Assembly: GCF_034424545.1 (NCBI RefSeq)
Contig: NZ_CP139970.1
Span: forward strand, 3,844,001 to 3,908,000
DNA from: Trinickia caryophylli
GTDB taxonomy: Bacteria > Pseudomonadota > Gammaproteobacteria > Burkholderiales > Burkholderiaceae
Direction: 5' to 3'
Length of the DNA: 64,000 nt
The position numbers and the translations under genes are program-made. Positions 46,115-55,610 of the stretch are shown piece by piece. The notes beneath the pieces are model-generated. The model was given only the letters and a program-made list of their open reading frames with translations. It was not told the DNA's origin and ran no database searches. Within the stretch, counting starts at the first letter, position 1. The number at the start of each line of letters is the position of its first letter.

Positions 46115-47265
46115 TGCGTGAGCACCACGCCGCTAGAGGGCGCCCAGGAGACGAACACGTCGTCGTTGTAGGCGGGCGCGCCATCGCTGGCGAGCAGCGC
46201 GCTCGGTACGTTCGAGATCACCGTCTTGCCGCTCGGCAGCCTCACGTGGTACAGCGAGTAACTGCCCATGTAGGCGACATCGCTGACGACGCCATGCGCC
46301 CAGTTGTGCGAAGACGCAGGCTTCTCGCGCGAGACGGCTACGCGCTCGGGCCGTACCGAGATGCCCACGGACATGCCGAGCGGCCCTGTCACGCCATGGC
46401 TGACGTAAAGCCGGGTTTGGAGCGAGTCGGATTCGACGTAGATGTGATCGGGCTCGTCTTCCACGACCACGCCTTCGAACAGGTTCGTCGTGCCGATGAA
46501 TTCGGCCGAAAAGCGCGTGTTCGGGAACTCGTAGACCTCGGAGGGGGTGCCGATCTGCACGATGCGCCCTTCGCTCATCACGGCGAGGCGGCTTGCCATC
46601 GTCATCGCTTCCTCTTGATCGTGCGTGACCATGACGCACGTGACATCCACCTTGTCGATGATGTTGACGAGTTCGAGCTGCGTTTTCTGCCGGATTTTCT
46701 TGTCGAGCGCCGACATGGGCTCGTCGAGCAGCAGCAGTTTCGGCCGCTTGACGAGCGAGCGCGCGAGCGCCACGCGCTGCTGTTGGCCGCCCGAGAGCTG
46801 GTGGGGCTTGCGCTTCGCATAGGGGCTCATCTGCACGAGGGCAAGCGCATCGGTCACGCGTTCTCGAATTTCGTGCTTGGGTGTGCCTTCCTGCTTGAGC
46901 CCGAATGCGACGTTGGCTTCCACGGTCATATGCGGGAAGAGCGCATAGGACTGGAACATCATGTTGACGGGGCGGCGATAGGGCGGCAGCGATGCGAGGT
47001 CCTCGCCGTCGACGAAAATACGGCCCGAGGTGGCTGTTTCGAGGCCGGCGAGCATCCGCAGCAATGTGGACTTGCCGCATCCCGAGCTGCCGAGCAGCGC
47101 GAACAATTCGTTCTTCGCGATATGAAGCGAGACGTGATCGACGGCGGTGCTGTCGCCGAACTGCTTCACGACGTCGTCGATGCGCACGAACGCATCCGCG
47201 CTGTGAGCCGAAGGAGCGCTTTGGCGCGCGCCCCCTTCGGTCCCTGCTGTTTTCGTCGATTCCAT
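46111..47265 (-). CDS. potG: Polyamine ABC transporter ATP-binding protein
   Basis: This 384-residue ABC ATPase has Walker [11 protein letters not shown], the signature [15 protein letters not shown], Walker [14 protein letters not shown], and a C-terminal TOBE-like regulatory domain ([14 protein letters not shown] onward). It powers uptake through PotH and PotI. ATG 47265 is chosen; the first 30 residues are a variable hydrophilic leader. It lies 238 bp after potF, with a strong hairpin in between. Confidence 0.94.
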   Translation of the reverse strand: MESTKTAGTEGGARQSAPSAHSADAFVRIDDVVKQFGDSTAVDHVSLHIAKNELFALLGSSGCGKSTLLRMLAGLETATSGRIFVDGEDLASLPPYRRPVNMMFQSYALFPHMTVEANVAFGLKQEGTPKHEIRERVTDALALVQMSPYAKRKPHQLSGGQQQRVALARSLVKRPKLLLLDEPMSALDKKIRQKTQLELVNIIDKVDVTCVMVTHDQEEAMTMASRLAVMSEGRIVQIGTPSEVYEFPNTRFSAEFIGTTNLFEGVVVEDEPDHIYVESDSLQTRLYVSHGVTGPLGMSVGISVRPERVAVSREKPASSHNWAHGVVSDVAYMGSYSLYHVRLPSGKTVISNVPSALLASDGAPAYNDDVFVSWAPSSGVVLTQ

Positions 47266-47414
47266 GATGTAGTCGTTCCCAGGGTGACCGATCGCAGGCG
47301 CGAGCGGGCCCACACGCGTCGCAAAGGCGGCTCGCGCAAGATCTGGCTGCGGTCGGAAAATCGGTACTGCGAGGGCGGTGCAGCGCGCATCGGCGATGCG
47401 GCGCACCGGGGCGC

Positions 47415-47436
47415 GCAGGGGTCGAGCGACCCCTGC
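47415..47436 (-). terminator. Hairpin between potF and potG, probable attenuating stem-loop
   Basis: GCAGGGGTCG and CGACCCCTGC are perfect 10-bp arms around AG. No T-run follows on the minus strand, so it is more likely a processing or partial-termination element letting potF be made in excess of the permease genes than a full terminator. Confidence 0.5.
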
Positions 47437-47503
47437 GTGCGGATCAATCAGACACGGATAAGAAAATCGAAATCGGCAAAATCGATGTCGCGATATCGCG
47501 TCG

Positions 47504-48625
47504 TCAATGGCCGGTCTTCAACTGCGCCCAAAGCCGGTTCTCGAGGCGCAGGATTTCGGTGGGCATCGGCTTCATCAACGTCATCTTTTTGATGACGTCT
47601 TCGCTCGGATATACCGTTTGATCCTGCGCCACCGCGGGCGTGACGAACTGGCGCGCCGCCTTGTTGGCCGTGGGATAGAAGACCTCGTTCGTGATCGCGG
47701 CGTTGACCTTCGCGTCCTGGATGTAGTTGATCCACTTCATGGCGGCTTCCGGGTGCGGCGCATCCTTTGGGATGACCATCACGTCGAACCAGATGAGCCC
47801 GCCTTCCTTCACGTTGGAAAACCTGATCTCGTAGCTGCGCTTGGCCTCCGTCGTGCGGCGGCGCGCGATACCGACGTCGCCCGACCAGCCGAGCACGACG
47901 CAGACATCGTTGTTCGCGAGATCGTTGATGTAACCGGAGGAGTTGAATTGCGTGACGTAGGGGCGGATTTTCTTCAGCATCTCGTAGGCGGCCTGGTAAT
48001 CGGCCGGGTTCGTGCTGTTGGGATCCTTGCCCATGTACTGCAGGGCGGCGGGGAAGACGTCGGCGGCTTGATCGAGGATGGAAACCCCGCAGTGTTTCAG
48101 CTTCGATATGTTCGCCGGGTCGAAGACCAGTGCCCAACTGTCCACAGGGGCATTGTCGCCGAGTGCTTTTTTGACGGCCTGCACGTTATAGCCGATGCCA
48201 TCGGTGCCGTATGCCCAGGGCACGCCATACTGATTGCCGGGGTCCGCATCGGCGATCTGCTTCATCAAGGCCGGATCGAGATTGGCAAGATTCGGCATTT
48301 TCGCTTTGTCGAGCTTCTGGTAAATGCCGGCCTGAATCTGCTTGGCCATGTAGTTCGAGGTCGGCACGACGATGTCGTAACCGGAGCTCCCGGCGAGCAG
48401 CTTCGCCTGCAGCGTGTCGTCGCTGTCGTAGTTGTCGTACTTGACGTGGATACCATACTGCTTTTCGAAGTTCGCGATGGTGTCCTTGGCGATGTAGTCC
48501 GACCAGTTGTAGACGTTGAGCTCGGCGTCGGCCGCCCGGACCGATACCGGGAGCGCCGAAAGACAGGCCGCCGCGGTGAAAAGCGCGGCCCCCGTGGCCG
48601 CACGACGAAGTTGACGAACACGCAT
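47504..48625 (-). CDS. potF: Periplasmic polyamine-binding protein
   Basis: This 373-residue exported protein has a signal peptide (about residues 1-32, ending VRAADA) and the PotD/PotF fold: ELNVYNWSDYIAKDTIANFEKQYGIHVKYDNYDSDD and VVPTSNYMAKQIQAGIYQKLDK. YNWSDY is the polyamine-binding start typical of the family. It delivers putrescine-like substrates to PotGHI. The downstream aminotransferase gene on the same strand (ending at 48715) lies 89 bp before its start. Confidence 0.94.
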   Translation of the reverse strand: MRVRQLRRAATGAALFTAAACLSALPVSVRAADAELNVYNWSDYIAKDTIANFEKQYGIHVKYDNYDSDDTLQAKLLAGSSGYDIVVPTSNYMAKQIQAGIYQKLDKAKMPNLANLDPALMKQIADADPGNQYGVPWAYGTDGIGYNVQAVKKALGDNAPVDSWALVFDPANISKLKHCGVSILDQAADVFPAALQYMGKDPNSTNPADYQAAYEMLKKIRPYVTQFNSSGYINDLANNDVCVVLGWSGDVGIARRRTTEAKRSYEIRFSNVKEGGLIWFDVMVIPKDAPHPEAAMKWINYIQDAKVNAAITNEVFYPTANKAARQFVTPAVAQDQTVYPSEDVIKKMTLMKPMPTEILRLENRLWAQLKTGH

Positions 48626-48714
48626 AGTCGATTCCCTTGAAAAGAGGCCGGCCCGTTCTTCGACCGCAATGGGTGGGGCAGTGCGGGCGAAGAACGGACG
48701 CGAGCCGACTGCCG

Positions 48715-50118
48715 TTACGAAAGCCCCAATTGCTGTGCCGTGGCGTCGATGGCCTTTTTGGCCTTCGACACGAGTTCATCGATTTCCTGCCGCGTAATGA
48801 CGAGCGGCGGCGAAAGCAGCATCCGGTCGCCTGTTGCGCGCATGACGAGGTTGCCGTTGAAGCAGAAGTCGCGGCACAGTGTGCCGACCTCGTCGCCATT
48901 GGCGAAACGGGTGCGCGTGGCGGGATCGCGCGCGAGCTGGATGCCGGCGACGAGCCCCGTGCCCGCGATTTCGCCGACGATCGGATGCCGGCCGAGCGCC
49001 TCGCGCAGCAGCGCCTGGAAGTAAGGGCCCGTATCTTCTTTCACGCGCTGGACGATGTGGCCGTCGCGCAGCAGCTTGAGGTTCGCGACGGCCACGGCGG
49101 CCGCCACGGGATGGCCCGAATAGGTGAGGCCATGATTGAATTCGCCGTTCTCGACGATCGGCTGTGCCACGCGCTCGTGCAGCGCGACGGCGCCCATCGG
49201 CACATAGCCGCTCGTCAGGCCCTTGGCGAGCGTCATCACGTCGGGTTCGATACCGAAGTGCTGATGTGCGAACCATTCGCCCGTGCGCCCGAAGCCGCCG
49301 ATGACTTCGTCAGCCACGAGCAGGACGTCGTACTGGCGGCAGATGCGCTGGATTTCCGGCCAGTAGGTGGAGGGGGGGAAAATGACGCCGCCCGCGCCCT
49401 GGAACGGTTCGCCGATGAATGCGGCCACGTTCTCGGGCCCGAGCTCGAGGATCTTCGCCTCGAGTTGCCGTGCGCGGGCGAGCCCGAATTCCTCCGGCGT
49501 GAGGTTGCCTTCCGCTTCGCCGAAGAAATAGGGCTGATCGATATGCACGATGTGCTCGACTTTCGAAGGCATCTGCTCGTGCATGTAATCCATGCCGCCC
49601 AAGGTGGCGCCCGCTATCGTGGAGCCGTGGTAGCCGTTCTTGCGCGAGATCACGTATTTCTTGCCCGGGCGGCCCTGCGTGGCCCAATAGCGATAGACGA
49701 CGCGCAGTACCGTATCGTTGCCTTCCGAGCCGCTGTTGCAGTAAAAGAAGTGCTTGAACGGAGCCGGCGTCAGCTCGGCCAGCAGTGCCGAAAGCTCGAT
49801 GACGGGCGGGTGCGTCGTCTTGAAGAACGTGTTGTAGTACGGCAGTTCGAGCATCTGGCGATAGGCGACTTCCGCCAGCTCCTTGCGCCCATAGCCCACG
49901 TTCACGCACCAGAGCCCCGCCATGCCGTCGATGATCTGGTTGCCTTCGGAATCCCAGAGGTAGACGCCCTGCGCCTTCACGATCACGCGGCTGCCGACGC
50001 GGTTGAGCGCTCCCATGTCCGAGAACGGGTGCAGGTGATGCGCCGCGTCGAGTGCCCGGTACTCGGCCGTCGTGCGGGTGCCCGAGCTGTCGTTCGGCTG
50101 TTCGAATCGATGGTTCAT
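48715..50118 (-). CDS. spuC: Polyamine aminotransferase, class III, SpuC-like
   Basis: This 467-residue PLP-dependent class III aminotransferase has AGLWCVNVGYGRKELAEVAYRQM, the glycine-rich cofactor block YCNSGSEGNDTVLR, VADEVIGGFGRTGEWF and the Schiff-base lysine in TLAKGLTSGY. SpuC-type enzymes transfer the amino group of putrescine to pyruvate. With PuuA-PuuB-PuuC also encoded here, the cell has both the transamination and the gamma-glutamyl routes for putrescine. It is 37 bp downstream of puuA. Confidence 0.92.
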   Translation of the reverse strand: MNHRFEQPNDSSGTRTTAEYRALDAAHHLHPFSDMGALNRVGSRVIVKAQGVYLWDSEGNQIIDGMAGLWCVNVGYGRKELAEVAYRQMLELPYYNTFFKTTHPPVIELSALLAELTPAPFKHFFYCNSGSEGNDTVLRVVYRYWATQGRPGKKYVISRKNGYHGSTIAGATLGGMDYMHEQMPSKVEHIVHIDQPYFFGEAEGNLTPEEFGLARARQLEAKILELGPENVAAFIGEPFQGAGGVIFPPSTYWPEIQRICRQYDVLLVADEVIGGFGRTGEWFAHQHFGIEPDVMTLAKGLTSGYVPMGAVALHERVAQPIVENGEFNHGLTYSGHPVAAAVAVANLKLLRDGHIVQRVKEDTGPYFQALLREALGRHPIVGEIAGTGLVAGIQLARDPATRTRFANGDEVGTLCRDFCFNGNLVMRATGDRMLLSPPLVITRQEIDELVSKAKKAIDATAQQLGLS

Positions 50119-50155
50119 ATTGCCTCCATTTCGTTTTGCCGCTGCGGTTGAGCCT

Positions 50156-51490
50156 TCAGACGTGCAGCAGAAGATGCCTGCGTTCCCACGAGCTGATCAC
50201 GCGGAAAAACGCGTCGTATTCGGTTTCCTTCAGCGCCAGGTATGCCTTCACGAAACGCTCGCCGAGAATGCCGCCGAGCGGCTCGCAGGCGCCCATCAAC
50301 GTGAGGCCCTCTTCGAGGTTGCGCGGCAGTTGGTACGGCATGGCGTAGCCGTCGCTCGAAAGCGGCTCGGTGGCCTTGAGCTTTTGCGTCATGCCCAGAT
50401 ACCCGGCGACGAGCGTGGCCGCGATGGCCAGATATGGGTTGCAGTCCACGCCCGGAATGCGGTTTTCGATGCGCCGGGCCGCCGGCGCGGCATGCGGTAT
50501 CCGGAACCCCACCGTGCGGTTGTCGTAGCCCCATTGCACGTTGATCGGCGCGGCCATGAAGCGCGAGAGGCGTCGATACGAGTTGATGTACGGCGCGAAA
50601 ATGGGCATCAGCGCCGGCGTGTATTTCTGCAGCCCCGCGATGTAACTGTAGAAGAGCTCCGTCGGCTCGCCCTCGGCCCCCGTGAACAGATTTCGGCCGG
50701 TTTCGAGATCGACGATGCTCTGGTGCACGTGCATGGCCGAACCAGGCTCGCCTTCCATCGGCTTGGCCATGAACGTGGCGTACATGTGATGGCGCAGCGC
50801 CGCTTCACGCACCGTGCGTTTGAAGAGGAATACGCGGTCGGCGAGGTTCAGCGGATCGCCATGCAGGAAGTTGATCTCCATCTGCGCCGCGCCTACTTCG
50901 TGAATGAGCGTATCGACCTCGAGCTCCTGAATCTCGCAGTACTCGTAGATGTCCTCGAAAAGCGGATCGAACTCGTTGACGGCTTCGATCGAGTAGGCCT
51001 GCCTTCCTGTCTCGGCACGTCCCGTGCGCCCGACGGGCGGGCGCAACGGCAGGTCCGGATCCTTGTTCATCTCCACGAGATAGAACTCGAGTTCCGGCGC
51101 GACCACGGGCTTCCAGCCCTTCCTGGCATACTGGTCGAGCACACGCCGCAGGACCGAGCGAGGCGAGATCGCCACCGGCGTGCCGTCGAAATGCACGCAA
51201 TCGTGGATCACCTGCGCGGTCGGGTCGACTGCCCAGGGGATGATGCGGATGGTCGATGCGTCGGGCACGCAGACCATGTCTGGATCGGTGACGCCGGTCA
51301 GGCTTCCGTCGTCGGGGTATTCACCCGTGACGGTCTGAATCATGACCGCCTGCGGCAGCCGCATCGATTCGCCGGATTCGAACTTGCTGCGCGGAATGAT
51401 CTTGCCGCGCGCAATGCCGGCCATGTCCGGAATGATGGCTTCGATTTCGGTGATGTGATGCTTTCGGAGAAACTCGTCGATTTCTTGCAT
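50156..51490 (-). CDS. puuA: Gamma-glutamylputrescine synthetase (glutamine synthetase family)
   Basis: This 444-residue glutamine synthetase homologue has metal-binding APELEFYLVE, GAAQMEINFLHGD and SAMHVHQS, and late FMAAPINVQWGYDNRTVGFRIP. It lacks the adenylylation-site region of nitrogen-assimilating GlnA. PuuA couples glutamate to putrescine with ATP. The ATG at 51490 is the first that keeps the family N-terminus (MQEIDEFLRKH). It lies 49 bp after puuD. Confidence 0.9.
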   Translation of the reverse strand: MQEIDEFLRKHHITEIEAIIPDMAGIARGKIIPRSKFESGESMRLPQAVMIQTVTGEYPDDGSLTGVTDPDMVCVPDASTIRIIPWAVDPTAQVIHDCVHFDGTPVAISPRSVLRRVLDQYARKGWKPVVAPELEFYLVEMNKDPDLPLRPPVGRTGRAETGRQAYSIEAVNEFDPLFEDIYEYCEIQELEVDTLIHEVGAAQMEINFLHGDPLNLADRVFLFKRTVREAALRHHMYATFMAKPMEGEPGSAMHVHQSIVDLETGRNLFTGAEGEPTELFYSYIAGLQKYTPALMPIFAPYINSYRRLSRFMAAPINVQWGYDNRTVGFRIPHAAPAARRIENRIPGVDCNPYLAIAATLVAGYLGMTQKLKATEPLSSDGYAMPYQLPRNLEEGLTLMGACEPLGGILGERFVKAYLALKETEYDAFFRVISSWERRHLLLHV

Positions 51491-51539
51491 GATTGTTCTC
51501 TGTCTGTAATGGCGGTGTGTGTCTGGCAGGGGCGATCGC

Positions 51540-52316
51540 TCAGACACCGGGGGCCGCACGGCCCCTTTCCTGCATGCGCTTTCGACACGCTTCGCCGAAG
51601 GCGCGGAAGATCGCGCTCGATAGCGGATCGGCGGCGTGGCGCCATTCCGGGTGCCATTGCACACCGAGCGCGAATGCGCGCGCATGCTCTGCGCGCACCG
51701 CTTCGACGAGGCCGTCGCGCGCGAACGCCTCGGCAACGAGGCCCCTGCCGAGCCGCTCGATCCCTTGCGCGTGCAACGAGTTCACGGTGACCTCGGCGCG
51801 CGCGCCGGCGAGCCGCTCGAGCAGCCCGCCCGGCGCGAGGCGTACCGGATGAGATGGGCCGTACTGCGCGTCGAGCGTGTCGTCCTTGTTTTCGCGGTGG
51901 TCGTCGAGGCCGGGTACTTCGTGCACGTTCTGATGCAGCGTTCCGCCGAACACCACGTTCATTTCCTGCAGGCCGCGGCAAAGCGCCAGCACGGGTACGC
52001 CCGCCTCGATGGCCGCGCGCATCAGCGGCAGCGTCGTCGCGTCGCGCGCGGGATCGTGCAGCGTGCCTGGCGTGCTGGCCGCACCGCCGTAGCGGTGCGG
52101 CTCGACGTTCGAGTAGCTGCCCGTGAAGAGCAGGCCGTCGACGGCGTCGAGCACATCGGCGTTGGCCTGCCGTTCGCCGAGCGCGGGCACGACGAGCGCA
52201 AGCGCCCGGGCGCCGTCGATAACGGCGCTCAGATACTTTTCCCCGACGACATGCGACGGGTGTGGGCCGAGAGTCCTGGCGTCGGCCGTGACGCCGACAA
52301 TGGGTTTGGTTCGCAT
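51540..52316 (-). CDS. puuD: Gamma-glutamyl-GABA hydrolase (class I glutamine amidotransferase)
   Basis: This 258-residue class I amidotransferase-like hydrolase has nucleophile Cys113 in LALCRGLQEMN and His222/Glu224 in GVQWHPEW; GLLFTGSYSNVEPHRYGG forms the oxyanion region. PuuD releases GABA from gamma-glutamyl-GABA, the last step of the Puu route. It begins the leftward polyamine transcript that may run to 39712. A 1030-bp spacer separates it from puuR. Confidence 0.9.
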   Translation of the reverse strand: MRTKPIVGVTADARTLGPHPSHVVGEKYLSAVIDGARALALVVPALGERQANADVLDAVDGLLFTGSYSNVEPHRYGGAASTPGTLHDPARDATTLPLMRAAIEAGVPVLALCRGLQEMNVVFGGTLHQNVHEVPGLDDHRENKDDTLDAQYGPSHPVRLAPGGLLERLAGARAEVTVNSLHAQGIERLGRGLVAEAFARDGLVEAVRAEHARAFALGVQWHPEWRHAADPLSSAIFRAFGEACRKRMQERGRAAPGV

Positions 52317-53346
52317 GACTCGATGTTTCGTTGCGGTTCCTGGGCAAATCGTTCGTCGTACGGGTTCGCTGCGCCGGCGCTTGTCTGCACCGGCAAACCG
52401 TATGGACGACACGATCCGTTGGCGCCGCGCAAGGCGGCACCGTCACGAAAGCAATAAGGCGTTTTCACCGCATTGCGCCGCGCGTCGCGAAAAGCCGGAC
52501 ACACCGACAGCGCCTGAGCGTGCGCCTGCGCGTGCCGCGAGGCGAGCGCGCGCACTCGTACGGCGCCATGCCGGACGAAATCGGGCGTGCCGATGCAAGA
52601 CGGCACCAGGCGCGCGAATGCGATCGGGCGTAACGGGTGTAACGGGTGTAATGGGCGGCGAAACGAGAAGAGTCGCTACGGCAGCAGCGAAGCGACGTCG
52701 TCGGTATCGACGGCGATGAACGCGCGTGCGGAGGTGGCGTTGTGACGCCGAACTGAACGGCGGGAAATGATCGCGAAGACGGACAGAAACCGGCGAAACG
52801 CAAGCCTGCCGGTGCTGCCGTCGGCTGTGGCGCAATCAGCGCGAAGACACCTCGCGGGCTGACTGCGGTCCCATCTAACCAAAGGGCCTCGGACTCTCAC
52901 GATGACACTCGACTTGGGCGACGTTGATGGTTTGAAGCCACGAATCGTCAAACGCGCAGACGTTTAAAGAAACGGGGCAACGGTCCAGCCGACAACGACG
53001 TTTGCGGCGACCGGACATATTTCAACATGCCACGGACTGACCCGCAACGGCTAACAGGGGAGGACCTGTTCCTCAGCATATACGAGCCAAAAATGCCGTC
53101 AAATCCTTTTTATGCGACTGCGCTAGAGGGTTAACCCCAGCGATGAAGGCGCGGATTGCCGCATGGCGAGCACGCGGGGCGCACACCGCATTTTCCGGCC
53201 AGCAGCATGACAAAGTGATTAGAATATTCAACACCTTTCGCCTCGCGCGGCGTCGGCCGCGCGTTTTGGCGCAAACCGTCCACCATGGGCGGGATGCGCG
53301 TCGCAACATCCTTTGTTCCGAAGTTCCGAAAAAGAGCGCACCTCGC
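52317..53346. other. Long divergent spacer between puuD and puuR
   Basis: No convincing gene is present on either strand. It must contain promoters for both directions and probably PuuR sites. A 9-bp direct repeat lies at 52630-52656; the part near 52960-53110 is less GC-rich. A frame beginning at 53143 runs into puuR but its upstream part looks noncoding. Confidence 0.5.
52630..52656 (+). repeat. Three 9-bp direct repeats in the puuD-puuR spacer
   Basis: GTAACGGGT, GTAACGGGT and GTAATGGGC are consecutive. They may be slippage-prone sequence or protein-binding iterons. Confidence 0.75.
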
Positions 53347-53898
53347 ATGTCGATAGAAGTCGCGACCCGTCTCAAGCATATTCGCAAGCAGCATGGCCTT
53401 TCGCAGCGCGAGCTCGCCAAGCGAGCCGGCGTGACCAACGGCACCATTTCGCTGATCGAGCAAAACCGTGTGAGCCCGTCGGTGGGCTCGCTGAAAAAAC
53501 TACTCGAATGCATACCGATGAGTCTCGCCGAATTCTTTACGTTCGAACTCGAGCCCGACGAGCGCATCGTGTCGCGGCGTGGCGAGATGCCGAACCTCGG
53601 CAACGAGGCGATCGCGTTTTTTCTCGCCGGATCGGGCATCCGCGATCGCAACATGGGCATCATGCGCGAGGTGTATCAGCCGCTTGCGGATACAGGCCCC
53701 GACATGCTCACGCACGTGGGGCACGAGGGCGGTTTCGTCGTGCGCGGGCGCATCGAGCTGACCGTCGAGGGCAAGACCTGGCTGCTCGAGCCGGGCGACA
53801 GCTATTACTTCGAAAGCCGGTTTCCGCACCGCTTTCGCAACCCAAGCGCGGATGAGATCTGCGAAGTCGTATCGGCCAATTCGCCGCCGACTTTCTGA
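53347..53898 (+). CDS. puuR: XRE-cupin transcriptional regulator, PuuR-like
   Basis: This 183-residue protein has an N-terminal helix-turn-helix (LKHIRKQHGLSQRELAKRAGVTNGTISLIEQNRVSPSVGSL) and a C-terminal cupin (THVGHEGGFVVRGRIELTVEGKTWLLEPGDSYYFESRFPHRFRNP). This is the PuuR architecture, a putrescine-responsive repressor of puu genes. ATG 53347 gives the family N-terminus. It reads toward the aldehyde dehydrogenase 82 bp downstream and is divergent from the puuD-spuC-pot run. Confidence 0.92.
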   Translation: MSIEVATRLKHIRKQHGLSQRELAKRAGVTNGTISLIEQNRVSPSVGSLKKLLECIPMSLAEFFTFELEPDERIVSRRGEMPNLGNEAIAFFLAGSGIRDRNMGIMREVYQPLADTGPDMLTHVGHEGGFVVRGRIELTVEGKTWLLEPGDSYYFESRFPHRFRNPSADEICEVVSANSPPTF

Positions 53899-53980
53899 TG
53901 CCGCGTCAACACGTTCGAGCCTGGCGAGGCGGGTGGGGCCCCCGCGATGCGCGAACGCACCCGAGAAAGAGAGGAATCCG

Positions 53981-55474
53981 ATGAGCAAGATGACATTGGC
54001 AGATTGGCAGCGTCGCGCTGCCGCGCTCGATATCGAAGGCCGCGCGTTCATCGACGGCCGGTATGTCGACGCGCACGGGCGTCGCACATTTGCCTGCGTG
54101 AGCCCCATCGACGGCAAGACGCTCGCGCAGATCGCCGCATGCGGCGAGGCTGACGTCGATGCGGCAGTCACCGCCGCGCGGCGTGCATTCGACGAAGGCG
54201 TATGGTGCGGGCTCAATCCGCGCGAGCGCAAGGCGATCCTGCTGCGCTTCGCGGCATCGATGCGTGCCCATGCGGACGAACTCGCGCTGCTGGAAACGCT
54301 CGACGCCGGCAAGCCGATTGGCGATACGACGACGGTGGACATCCCCGGCGCTGCCTATTGCGTCGAATGGTTCGCCGAGGCCATCGACAAGGTGGGCGGC
54401 GAAGTGGTGCCCGCCGATCATCATCTGGTCGGGCTCGTCACGCGCGAGCCCATTGGCGTCGTTGCCGCCGTGGTGCCATGGAATTTCCCGTTGCTCATGG
54501 CTTCCTGGAAGTTCGCGCCGGCGCTCGCCGCCGGCAACAGCGTGGTGTTGAAACCCTCGGAGAAGTCGCCGCTCACGGCGCTGCGCGTGGCCGCGCTCGC
54601 GCATGAAGCGGGCATTCCGCCGGGCGTATTCAACGTCGTGCCCGGAGGCGGCGAGCCGGGCAAGCTGCTCGCGCTTCATGGCGGCGTGGACTGCATTGCG
54701 TTCACGGGCTCGACGAACGTCGGCAAGCTCATCATGCAATATGCGGGGCAATCGAATCTGAAGCGCGTCTGGCTCGAACTCGGCGGCAAGTCGCCGAACA
54801 TCGTGCTCGCCGATTGCCCCGATCTCGATCGCGCGGCGAAGGCCGCTGCCGGTGCCATCTTCTACAACATGGGCGAAATGTGCACGGCGGGCTCGAGGCT
54901 GCTCGTCGAGCGCAAGATCAAGGATGCCTTTCTCGACAAGCTGCTTGCCGCGGCGCGCGAGTATGCGCCGGGTCATCCGCTCGACCCGGGTACGACGATG
55001 GGGGCGATCGTCGACGAGACGCAGCTCGAACGCGTGCTGGGCTATATCGAATCGGGACGGCGGGATGCCGCGTTGCTTGCGGGCGGCTCGCGCGTGAACG
55101 TGCAAAGCGGCGGGTATTATGTGGAGCCGACCGTATTCGACGTCGCGCGACATGATGTGGCAATCGCGCGCGAGGAGATCTTCGGCCCGGTGCTGTCGGT
55201 CATTTCGTTCGATACGATCGACGAAGCCGTGGCCATCGCCAACGACAGCGAATATGGTCTGGCTGCAGCGATATGGACATCGAACCTCACGACGGCGCAC
55301 GAAGTGTCACGCAGGCTTCGCGCGGGCACCGTCTGGGTCAACTGCTACGACGAGGGCGGCGATATGAATTTTCCGTTCGGCGGCTACCGCCAGTCGGGCA
55401 ACGGCCGCGACAAGTCGCTGCATGCGTTGGAGAAGTACACCGAGCTCAAGTCGACGCTCGTGCGGCTGCGCTAA
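53981..55474 (+). CDS. puuC: Gamma-glutamyl-gamma-aminobutyraldehyde dehydrogenase
   Basis: This 497-residue NAD(P)-dependent aldehyde dehydrogenase has VPWNFPLLMASWKFAPALAAGN, the catalytic Glu in WLELGGKSPNIV, the catalytic Cys in GEMCTAGSR, and EEIFGPVLSV. It fits PuuC in length and in the late DEGGDMNFPFGGYRQSGNGRDKSLHALEKYTE block. It would oxidise the aldehyde made by PuuB. The start follows GAGAGGA. Confidence 0.92.
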   Translation: MSKMTLADWQRRAAALDIEGRAFIDGRYVDAHGRRTFACVSPIDGKTLAQIAACGEADVDAAVTAARRAFDEGVWCGLNPRERKAILLRFAASMRAHADELALLETLDAGKPIGDTTTVDIPGAAYCVEWFAEAIDKVGGEVVPADHHLVGLVTREPIGVVAAVVPWNFPLLMASWKFAPALAAGNSVVLKPSEKSPLTALRVAALAHEAGIPPGVFNVVPGGGEPGKLLALHGGVDCIAFTGSTNVGKLIMQYAGQSNLKRVWLELGGKSPNIVLADCPDLDRAAKAAAGAIFYNMGEMCTAGSRLLVERKIKDAFLDKLLAAAREYAPGHPLDPGTTMGAIVDETQLERVLGYIESGRRDAALLAGGSRVNVQSGGYYVEPTVFDVARHDVAIAREEIFGPVLSVISFDTIDEAVAIANDSEYGLAAAIWTSNLTTAHEVSRRLRAGTVWVNCYDEGGDMNFPFGGYRQSGNGRDKSLHALEKYTELKSTLVRLR

Positions 55475-55610
55475 AGGATTCGCCGGCCCACGCGGCGGCA
55501 CGTGCGATGCCCTTGCCGTGCCGCGGCGATTGAACGAATCTGTTGCCGGGGGGCGCGGCGAGCGGGCATTGCCCGCGCCGCCCCGCCGGCTTTTTGCCTG
55601 ATCCCGACTC

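Noticed and set aside
47415..47436. Full rho-independent terminator after potF
   Set aside because: The stem is strong but no T-run follows on the transcribed strand, so only an attenuating or processing role is proposed.
53143..53346. N-terminal extension of PuuR in the same frame
   Set aside because: The upstream residues are Arg-rich and unlike the family; the ATG at 53347 starts exactly at the helix-turn-helix domain.
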